NCBI GenBank assembly: GCA_021298045.1
Contig: JAJTHY010000034.1
Coordinates: 1-9,351, forward strand
DNA from: Candidatus Jidaibacter sp.
Lineage (GTDB): Bacteria; Pseudomonadota; Alphaproteobacteria; Rickettsiales; Midichloriaceae
DNA: 9,351 nucleotides
Reading direction: 5' to 3'
Each line of letters begins with the position of its first letter. Within the stretch, counting starts at the first letter, position 1. A program made the position numbers and the translations under genes. Below the pieces are notes generated by a model. That model made no database searches. It worked only from the letters and a program-made list of their open reading frames with translations, and was not told the origin of the DNA. Below are positions 1 through 5,676 of this stretch, piece after piece.

Positions 1-1
1 C

Positions 2-76
2 TATTAATTGAAGCTTTTTTCCTAGTTCGTTTTGTAAAGCCGTTACTTCTTAATTTTTATTAGGTCGCCCTGCACC
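2..76 (-). pseudogene. possible coding remnant at the window edge
   Basis: On the minus strand one frame reads GAGRPNKN, then a TAA stop (52-50), then EVTALQNELGKKLQLI, which stays open to the window edge. The amino-acid make-up looks protein-like on both sides of the stop, as if a gene had been broken here. The homology of the left repeat copy stops at about position 73, where this remnant begins. No family is recognised. The stretch is short and could be chance. Confidence 0.2.
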
Positions 77-180
77 TCTTAGTAATCAACGCTATTGCTT
101 GGGATCTTAAGATTCCGCAACAAGTGCGGAATGACAATTAAAGCAAAAACCGTGCCTTTTTTGTAGTTGAATTAGCTATA
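73..180 (-). repeat. left copy of a palindromic miniature repeat (truncated)
   Basis: These 108 bases match the reverse complement of 9197-9304 without gaps, with four mismatches by eye (left positions 84, 88, 89 and 170). The core is a strong hairpin: ATTCCGCA (112-119), loop ACAAG, TGCGGAAT (125-132). Next to it lies the palindrome ATCTTAAGAT (104-113). One end carries TTAGCTATA (172-180), the terminal sequence also found on the right copy. The opposite end is missing: positions 1-72 do not resemble 9305-9351, so this copy is truncated or recombined. It lies downstream of recO, so recO read-through would transcribe the hairpin. Confidence 0.85.
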
Positions 181-329
181 ATAATTTTGATAAACAAATA
201 CAGCTACAGAAAGAAGAAGATTCTAAAACTATTATTGAACTGGACTATACTCATTTGAACAACTGGGTAAAAGAAGGCTGCCTAGCAGCTGGCCTTCCTG
301 AACGTTTCGGTCTCTTCATAACTTTTTAA
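171..329 (+). pseudogene. possible C-terminal gene fragment abutting the repeat
   Basis: A plus-strand frame opens after a TGA at 168-170, inside the repeat, and runs 52 codons to a TAA at 327-329. It lacks an ATG and includes DKQIQLQKEEDSKTIIELDY and HLNNWVKEGCLAAGLPERF. Its last 48 bases overlap the 3' end of recO on the other strand. The polar, helix-like make-up suggests the tail of a gene whose front was removed when the repeat arrived. It could equally be chance antisense reading. No family is recognised. Confidence 0.2.
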
Positions 330-1052
330 TGCTAAGTTAACAAGGTCACCTCTACCTTCAGGCATTTTAAGATTATTTGGCTCAAATACACGTTTCCATA
401 AAAAGAATTCGTTGAGCTTTAATGCTTCAATCACAGCCTCATAATCCGACTCATGAATAAGTGACTCTCTACCCTTTAAATAAAATTGCGGCATCTTAAA
501 GAGCTTATTATCGTAGGGCTTACCTGTTTCACGTGAAACAGCGCATCCAGACTTTGGCGAGATATAGAATAAATCTTTCGTTACATTTGTAACAACACAT
601 TTACTCAAATCTAAACCATATCCAGCTTCTTCCATAAATTTAACCTCAAGAAGAGCATAAGCTTTCAAAATTTCAATAACAGAAACTTCATTACATAGCT
701 TATCTAAAAAACTTATCATGTTATCATAAAGATTTGCATGCGGATCACGCTCACGCAGCAACTTTACACTCATATTTAAAATGCATTTGAGTAGCTTTAA
801 TTTGAGCCGGTCAAACCCAATATGCGCCAAATGGTTTTTTATCATTTCAATTTTTAAAGTACCAAGATGAGTTTCCAATCTTGCCTTTAAATCAATGTGC
901 ACCAGGGCTCCATCATTAATTGATTGAGAAACCTTACCAGACCTTATAAATCCTTTTAAAACTCCATGCTCTCTTGTAAAGCATTCAACTATAGAAGCGC
1001 TTTCCTGAAACTTAGTATTCTTTAATACAATAGCTTGTCCTTCTATGTGCAT
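282..1052 (-). CDS. recO: DNA repair protein RecO
   Basis: RecO binds ssDNA and, with RecR, loads RecA onto SSB-coated DNA in gap repair. The N-terminal OB-fold region opens with MHIEGQAIVLKNTKFQESAS and continues with FTREHGVLKGFIRSGK. The C-terminal part carries the family signature GLDLSKCVVTN...YISPKSGCAVS...GKPYDNKLFKMPQF. Only isolated cysteines occur here, so the four-Cys zinc finger of some RecO proteins is absent. The chosen ATG at 1052 gives 256 residues, close to the family norm. It is preceded by GGAG eight bases upstream and matches where homologues begin. A longer frame reaches a TTG at 1118 that overlaps the ftsA stop, but its 22 extra residues are not RecO-like. The gene is last in the leftward cluster, 58 bases after ftsA. 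Its C-terminus overlaps a possible fragment on the opposite strand. Confidence 0.93.
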   Translation of the reverse strand: MHIEGQAIVLKNTKFQESASIVECFTREHGVLKGFIRSGKVSQSINDGALVHIDLKARLETHLGTLKIEMIKNHLAHIGFDRLKLKLLKCILNMSVKLLRERDPHANLYDNMISFLDKLCNEVSVIEILKAYALLEVKFMEEAGYGLDLSKCVVTNVTKDLFYISPKSGCAVSRETGKPYDNKLFKMPQFYLKGRESLIHESDYEAVIEALKLNEFFLWKRVFEPNNLKMPEGRGDLVNLALKSYEETETFRKASC

Positions 1053-1110
1053 AGCATACACTCCGTTAACTTGAAAAATTGGCGTTGTCGCTATATCTCC
1101 AAACCCATTC

Positions 1111-2355
1111 TTACCCAAAATTCTCTTTGAACCATTGCATCACCCCACTAATAATTCCTTGATCATTTGCAGCAGCTTGCGCCCCATTTCCACGACTATT
1201 GGTTTTTGCAATATGCAGCAACATGCCAATTGGGGATGAAAAAGCTATACCACTAGTGCTTTCTGCAAGCCCAGTTAATTCTAACGGGTAACCAATGCGA
1301 ACATTCTTGGAAAAGATATGTCCTGCAACTTCCTTAAGCCCAGAAAGTTGACTTGCACCACCAGTGATCACCAGTTTATTGCCACCATATTTATCCATGC
1401 CACTAGCTTGTAATTTTTTAAGAGAAATATCTAATATCTCCTCAATCCGGGCTCTTATTATTTCAACAAGCTCAGAGCGCTTTACCACATTCATTTCAGT
1501 ATCGTGCTTGTTAGATGAGATAGGGACTTCAATGCCTTCATCATAATCTGCTGATGTTAGTATAACTGTGCCATATAAATTTTTAATGCGTTCGGCATTG
1601 AAGAAATCTGTGCCAAAACCACGAGCAATATCATTAGTTACGTGCATACCACCAATAGGCAAGGCATCGCTGTATAATATATGCCCTTTATTGAAAATTG
1701 AAATTGATGTACAGCCACCACCAAATTCTATTATTGTTACACCCAAATCCATCTCATCCTGAGTAAGGCATGAAAGACCAGTAGCATAAGAAGAAGAAAC
1801 AAAATTCTCAACTTCAAGCTGACATCTAGCCACGCAGTTGTTGATATTAAGTAAATAATTTGTAGGGGATGATAATATGTGAAAATCTGCAGCCAAGCTA
1901 TTACCATACATTCCAAGTGGATTATCAATACCACGGTTACCATCGAGAACATAGTCATAGGCAAAGCTATGAATTACATCTAGATCCTGATCATTAAATT
2001 TGTCCAGGACTTGAAATACTAACCGGTTTATATCCTTGTCGCTAATCTCATGGCCCGTTACCAAAAGTTCTGATGCAACGCATTGCGAGATAAGATTATT
2101 GGAAGAGATGCCAACATATAATGACTTAATTGTCTCTCCCGCCATTTTCTCAGCAGCCTCTACAGCTTGAGCAACTGAGATTTCTGCAGCCCTAATATCA
2201 GTTATTCTACCAGCCTTAATGCCCTGCGCAATGTTATGGCCAATACCGGTTACAGTAACTCGGCCAAATGGGTCCATCTTAGCTATAAAACACACTACTT
2301 TTGAGCTACCAATATCTAAAACTGCAACTGTTGAATTTTTTATTTTCTTAACCAT
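1111..2355 (-). CDS. ftsA: cell division protein FtsA
   Basis: FtsA is the actin-like ATPase that anchors FtsZ filaments to the inner membrane and recruits later divisome proteins. At 414 residues it is full length. Visible in order are the phosphate-1 loop LDIGSSK (13-19), the FtsA-specific 1C/SHS2 segment (about 85-165), the phosphate-2 loop IIEFGGGCTSIS (208-219), the LPIGGMHVTNDIA stretch (232-244) and the adenosine-binding LVITGGASQLSGL (about 328-340). The C-terminal SGVMQWFKENFG is the amphipathic membrane-targeting helix. The start lies five bases after the ftsQ stop, with only a weak AAAAGAA ribosome-binding stretch, which suggests translational coupling. ftsZ is not in this window. 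Confidence 0.97.
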   Translation of the reverse strand: MVKKIKNSTVAVLDIGSSKVVCFIAKMDPFGRVTVTGIGHNIAQGIKAGRITDIRAAEISVAQAVEAAEKMAGETIKSLYVGISSNNLISQCVASELLVTGHEISDKDINRLVFQVLDKFNDQDLDVIHSFAYDYVLDGNRGIDNPLGMYGNSLAADFHILSSPTNYLLNINNCVARCQLEVENFVSSSYATGLSCLTQDEMDLGVTIIEFGGGCTSISIFNKGHILYSDALPIGGMHVTNDIARGFGTDFFNAERIKNLYGTVILTSADYDEGIEVPISSNKHDTEMNVVKRSELVEIIRARIEEILDISLKKLQASGMDKYGGNKLVITGGASQLSGLKEVAGHIFSKNVRIGYPLELTGLAESTSGIAFSSPIGMLLHIAKTNSRGNGAQAAANDQGIISGVMQWFKENFG

Positions 2356-2360
2356 TTCTT

Positions 2361-3152
2361 TTAATTAATCACCTTTAAATAGATTTTATCAGGGATCAGC
2401 CTCAAATCAACTACACATGTCTTATATAATTTAGAAATTTTCCCAAAATTCTCTTCAAAAAGCGCCGCAGCCTCATAAATATTGGTTTCTGGTAATTTGA
2501 TTATAATATTATTTTTTAACTTAACATCCCAGCGTCTACCATCAATATAGTGCAAAGACTCTATTTGCTTGTGGATATTAGTAAAATTGTATAACTCCTG
2601 CATCACCACTTCAAAATTTAAATTTGCACCTTTGCCTGTTACTCTTACATAATCTTGGGCATCAAGGTCCTTAAAGACTTCTTGAAGCTTTTTCCCATTC
2701 CTGTTTATTAAGTAACGTTTAGCCCCTTCTATATAAAGTGCTTGAGGGCTTTCCTCCTTAACACTTATGATAATGGTTTCTGGTAACACTCTCTCTACTA
2801 TAACACTTTCAATCCAAAGTTCTTGCTCTATTTTATTCTTTGCTTCTGCAAGATCTAAATGCAGTATTTGCTCGTTTGTTTTTATTCCCGAAAGAGATAT
2901 AATTTTTTCTTCAGATACTCGGTCATTTCCCAAAACTTTTATAGCTGCAACTCTAAAATCAAATCTTTCCAGCTGCTGCTTATATACATCAGTAATAGAA
3001 CTTACTAAGTGGGTTGGAAATATAATTACTGCAATTATAAATAACACTGTAAGCGCTATCATGTTTTTGCATAGCTGCACAAGCACTGGGGGCAGCTTAC
3101 GCTTAACTTTTTTTCGATATTTTTTATAAAGATGAGTGTTTCTAGAATTCAT
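2361..3152 (-). CDS. ftsQ: cell division protein FtsQ
   Basis: FtsQ is a bitopic inner-membrane protein that links early and late divisome components through its periplasmic domains. It has 263 residues: a basic cytoplasmic N-terminus (KKYRKKVKRK, 10-19), one membrane helix at about 30-50 (IALTVLFIIAVIIF), then a POTRA domain at about 64-134. The POTRA carries FRVAAIKVLGNDRVSEEKII, LDLAEAKNKIEQELWIESV and VERVLPETIIISVKEESPQA. The FtsQ beta domain follows, with YLINRNGKKL and VTGKGAN. The gene lies four bases after ddl and five before ftsA. Its own ribosome-binding site is weak, so it is probably translated by coupling. The ddl-ftsQ-ftsA order is classic for the division/cell-wall cluster. 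Confidence 0.95.
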   Translation of the reverse strand: MNSRNTHLYKKYRKKVKRKLPPVLVQLCKNMIALTVLFIIAVIIFPTHLVSSITDVYKQQLERFDFRVAAIKVLGNDRVSEEKIISLSGIKTNEQILHLDLAEAKNKIEQELWIESVIVERVLPETIIISVKEESPQALYIEGAKRYLINRNGKKLQEVFKDLDAQDYVRVTGKGANLNFEVVMQELYNFTNIHKQIESLHYIDGRRWDVKLKNNIIIKLPETNIYEAAALFEENFGKISKLYKTCVVDLRLIPDKIYLKVIN

Positions 3153-3156
3153 TTTC

Positions 3157-4080
3157 TTAAGCAGCTTTTAGCTCAAGCTTAGCATCCGCGAGTATAATAC
3201 CCACTAATTTTTCAAATGAAATACCATTTTTTTCTGCTAATTCTGGAACTATGGAAAGGTCCGTGAATCCAGGATGAGTGTTGATTTCCAGAAAATACAG
3301 CCCACCATTTTCTGGATTATACCTCATATCTGAACGGCTCACACTACGGCATCCAAGCATTTTATGGGCGATCTCCGCAAACTTTAAAGATTCTTTGTAT
3401 ACATCTTCTGGCAGATTTGCTGGATAAATATGCTCTGTCTTGCCATCCGTATATTTTGATTCGTAATCATAAAATCCTGACAAGGGCTTAAGCTCCAAAG
3501 AACCAATGGCTTTATCTAGGATTACTGCTGTGCTGATTTCCTGACCATGTATATACTCTTCAACTAACGCTTCTTCACCATAGCTCCATGGATTGGTGGC
3601 TTGCTGCTCGGCAAATGCAGGGTCTCCATCCTTTATAATATATACCCCGACCGTAGAACCTTGACTGATTGGCTTGATAACATAAGGACGCTTCATAGGC
3701 TCGAGGCCAGACAATAAATCTGCAACCTTAACTTTTTTGCCTTCAGGAAATCTTATGCCGTAATTTTCAAGCAAGATACGGGTAAGCCATTTGTTCATGC
3801 CCACGGCAGAAGCTTCAACGCCCGAATGCGTATATGGAATGCCCAATACTTCAAGCAAACCTGGGATGGCTCCGTCCTCGCCATAAGTGCCGTGCAAGGA
3901 ATTGTAAATAACATCCGGCTTTATCTTAACAAGCGACTCTGGCAGACTAGTACTTGGGTCCACCTCGAAAACCTCGTGCCCTAAACGCCTTAGCGCTGCC
4001 ACAACAGATTTACCAGAGTTGAGAGATACTTCGCGCTCCGAAGATTTGCCTCCCATAAGAACAGCGACACGTTTTATCAT
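3157..4080 (-). CDS. ddl: D-alanine--D-alanine ligase
   Basis: This cytoplasmic ATP-grasp enzyme joins two D-alanines for the peptidoglycan pentapeptide. At 307 residues it is the DdlB-like short form. Motifs: GGKSSEREVS (10-19), LHGTYGEDG (62-70), IPYTHSGVEAS (81-91), the ATP-binding KPISQGSTVGV (136-146), EEYIHGQE (174-181), the omega-loop YDYESKYT (204-211), SRSDMRY (238-244) and the metal/substrate-binding LEINTHPGFTDLS (254-266). MNK replaces the more usual MDK after the SGV segment, a mild variation. The ATG overlaps the stop of the upstream glutamine-synthetase-like gene in an ATGA, so the two are translationally coupled. A GGA lies nine bases before the start. murB and murC, which often precede ddl in this cluster, are not in the window. 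Confidence 0.96.
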   Translation of the reverse strand: MIKRVAVLMGGKSSEREVSLNSGKSVVAALRRLGHEVFEVDPSTSLPESLVKIKPDVIYNSLHGTYGEDGAIPGLLEVLGIPYTHSGVEASAVGMNKWLTRILLENYGIRFPEGKKVKVADLLSGLEPMKRPYVIKPISQGSTVGVYIIKDGDPAFAEQQATNPWSYGEEALVEEYIHGQEISTAVILDKAIGSLELKPLSGFYDYESKYTDGKTEHIYPANLPEDVYKESLKFAEIAHKMLGCRSVSRSDMRYNPENGGLYFLEINTHPGFTDLSIVPELAEKNGISFEKLVGIILADAKLELKAA

Positions 4081-4940
4081 AAATAGTTATCCAATATCAA
4101 TTTAGGGGTAAGTATTCTGCTATAGTGCAGGATTGTAGCCTTTTTTTCAAATATATTTTTCACTTCTTCTAAACTTTGCGGTAATGGGAGCAGCTCATAT
4201 ATCGCTTCGAAAGCATTGCCATATATTTGTGGAGGCAAATCCAAGTCTTTACTTAAGCCATGAATTACCCCAATCAATGCTACATAAACTGCCATTGCAG
4301 GTTCGGTCGCTGCAGACGGAAGTCTGAATTCTATACGTTTTGAGCCAAGCGGAGACATTGGTATTCTAATGAGGGTAGTCCTGTTATTTGCTCCCCAACT
4401 AACGTTTGTCGGGGACAAAAATTTAGGAGCAAATCTTAGATACTCATCTGGAGATCTACACATTAAATAGATGGATTCCTCACTGATATCCAATATGCCT
4501 GCAATAACCTTGCCTAAAACGGTTTGCTTGGTTGCTTCAGTAGAAAATACATTGCTCCCTGATTTATCGTGCAAAGATATGTGCAAATGCAAAGAGCTGC
4601 CATAATCATCTGGGTATGGCTTAGCATCAAAAATAGCTTTACAGGCGTACTGCCTGCATATTGTTTTGATGAAAGATTTAGTCTTACTTATGCACTCAAG
4701 TAGATCAAAGATTGACCTTTCATGGCTAAAAACACATTCATATTGATTCCACCCTTTTTCTTTTTCCACAGCACAATCAGCACTTGGTATCTGATTCAAG
4801 ATTTCGTCAATCTGCTTTACAGAATCTGACTTTACATAGAACTCTAACTCTGCACCAATTTTAACATCAACTTCAAATTCGCTCTTGATGAAATCAAGCA
4901 ATAATCGCACCTGATCAACAAGAATTTGACGCGTTTTCAA
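4077..4940 (-). CDS. short glutamine-synthetase-fold protein (catalytic domain only)
   Basis: 287 residues match the catalytic domain of the glutamine synthetase superfamily, whose members ligate ammonia or amines to glutamate using ATP. Signatures in order: GAELEFYV (29-36, metal glutamates), WNQYE (64-68), AKPYPDDYGSSLHLHISL (106-123, ATP-site histidine), RSPDEYLRF (152-160), WGANNRTTLIRIP (172-184) and KRIEFRLPSAATEP (191-204). Full GlnA has about 440-470 residues; the N-terminal beta-grasp domain is missing, and so is the extended C-terminal part. The NPY of the usual E-R-...-NPY motif reads TEP. It may ligate something other than ammonia/glutamate, or be non-catalytic. The start is TTG; no in-frame ATG lies before the first motif. 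AGAGG lies 11 bases upstream, inside the end of trxA, and the frame is that of trxA, one codon (GCC) after its stop. The 3' end overlaps ddl (ATGA). The true start is moderately uncertain. Confidence 0.85.
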   Translation of the reverse strand: MKTRQILVDQVRLLLDFIKSEFEVDVKIGAELEFYVKSDSVKQIDEILNQIPSADCAVEKEKGWNQYECVFSHERSIFDLLECISKTKSFIKTICRQYACKAIFDAKPYPDDYGSSLHLHISLHDKSGSNVFSTEATKQTVLGKVIAGILDISEESIYLMCRSPDEYLRFAPKFLSPTNVSWGANNRTTLIRIPMSPLGSKRIEFRLPSAATEPAMAVYVALIGVIHGLSKDLDLPPQIYGNAFEAIYELLPLPQSLEEVKNIFEKKATILHYSRILTPKLILDNYL

Positions 4941-4943
4941 GGC

Positions 4944-5267
4944 TTAATCAACCTCTGAATTAACCCATTCTGTTAAAGCCGCTTTGGTTAAAGAACCAAC
5001 TTTTATCCCAATTTGCTTACCATCTTTTAGCAGTACAAGGGTTGGAATGCCTCTAACACCAAACATGGTAGGTGTTTCTGGATTTTCATCCACATTCATT
5101 TTCCCAACTTTGATTTTGCCAATAACGCCAGATGCATAATCTTCAATAATAGGGCCTAATTGACGGCATGGGCCACACCACTCTGCCCAAAAATCTACTA
5201 AAACATAGCCTTCATATTCATTTACTTCTTTTTCAAAATTAGCATCTGTAAAATGATGAACGGTCAT
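4944..5267 (-). CDS. trxA: thioredoxin
   Basis: Cytoplasmic dithiol reductase of 107 residues, the standard TrxA length. The active site WCGPC is at 30-34 in VDFWAEWCGPCRQLGPII. The buried Asp (D25), the cis-proline segment RGIPT (72-76) and the C-terminal LTKAALTEWVNSEV helix are all present. There is no signal peptide, so it acts in the cytoplasm, where it reduces proteins such as ribonucleotide reductase (family knowledge). AAAGG lies nine bases before the ATG. The gene sits 25 bases after the small exported protein and is followed three bases later by the glutamine-synthetase-like gene in the same frame. Confidence 0.97.
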   Translation of the reverse strand: MTVHHFTDANFEKEVNEYEGYVLVDFWAEWCGPCRQLGPIIEDYASGVIGKIKVGKMNVDENPETPTMFGVRGIPTLVLLKDGKQIGIKVGSLTKAALTEWVNSEVD

Positions 5268-5292
5268 CTCTGCATACCTTTATTAAAATTAG

Positions 5293-5583
5293 TTAATTTT
5301 TTGCCTTAACTTCTTGGGCATTTGATTTCTTACGCTTATGATGCTTAGCTAGAGCTTTTTTAGCATCTTCAGACAAAGCATTTTTCAAAGCGCTTCTTTT
5401 ATCTTTGCATTCATTGTAAAGCTTGTCACCTTTTTCATAGTAATCTTTTAGTTCTTTCTTGGTTGCTTCAGATATTTCCTTATCAGCGAGCAAAGCTTTC
5501 TTCTTACATTCATAAGAATTGCAAGCAAGCGCAACATTTGCAATGAATAAAGAGCCAATAATAAAAGATGTTATTAGTTTCAT
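5293..5583 (-). CDS. small exported Lys-rich protein, unrecognised
   Basis: With the ATG at 5583 (AGG eight bases upstream) this encodes 96 residues. The N-terminus MKLITSFIIGSLFIANVALA is a clear Sec signal peptide. Cleavage is probably at ALA|C, leaving a mature chain that starts with Cys. A lipoprotein is possible, but the -3/-2 residues (A, L) fit the lipobox poorly. The mature part of about 76 residues is strongly basic and helix-forming, with three cysteines (C21, C26, C59), the motif CNSYECKKKALLADKEI, and a tail rich in Lys and His (KKALAKHHKRKK). An in-frame TTG at 5616 would add 11 residues but would bury the signal peptide. No family is recognised. It is the first gene of the leftward cluster, just upstream of trxA and divergent from ccmF. 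Confidence 0.75.
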   Translation of the reverse strand: MKLITSFIIGSLFIANVALACNSYECKKKALLADKEISEATKKELKDYYEKGDKLYNECKDKRSALKNALSEDAKKALAKHHKRKKSNAQEVKAKN

Positions 5584-5594
5584 AATTAATACCT

Positions 5595-5617
5595 GTTGAA
5601 ATTTTTGCGGTTTCAAC
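5595..5617. promoter_or_regulatory. inverted repeat in the divergent intergenic region
   Basis: GTTGAAA (5595-5601) and TTTCAAC (5611-5617) form perfect 7-bp arms around a 9-base spacer. They lie in the 93 bases between the start of the exported-protein gene (5583, leftward) and the ccmF start (5677, rightward). Both promoters must lie here unless transcription enters from further away. Only weak sigma70-like hexamers are visible on either strand, for example TTGTTT-17-TAAGTT on the minus strand. The repeat could be an operator; this is inference. Confidence 0.3.
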
Positions 5618-5676
5618 TTAGCCTATTGTGCCTAAATAAACAATTACTATCTTACTTTAAACCGGTTAATTTTTAT

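Noticed and set aside
276..300. Intrinsic terminator for recO (GCTGC-CTA-GCAGC stem)
   Set aside because: The stem is only five base pairs, lies within the recO end, and has no T-tract after it on either strand.
1053..1118. RecO extension starting at TTG 1118, overlapping the ftsA stop
   Set aside because: The extra 22 residues are not RecO-like, and the ATG at 1052 has GGAG at good spacing and matches family N-termini.
1364..1964. Small frames on both strands inside ftsA
   Set aside because: They lie entirely within intact FtsA and are low-complexity antisense or shifted readings.
5584..5616. Exported-protein extension from TTG 5616
   Set aside because: It would place 11 polar residues before the signal peptide. 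The ATG at 5583 has a suitable AGG.
5596..5676. CcmF extension from TTG 5596
   Set aside because: It adds 27 residues not seen in the family and runs through the divergent promoter spacer. The ATG at 5677 fits CcmF N-termini, although its ribosome-binding site is weak.
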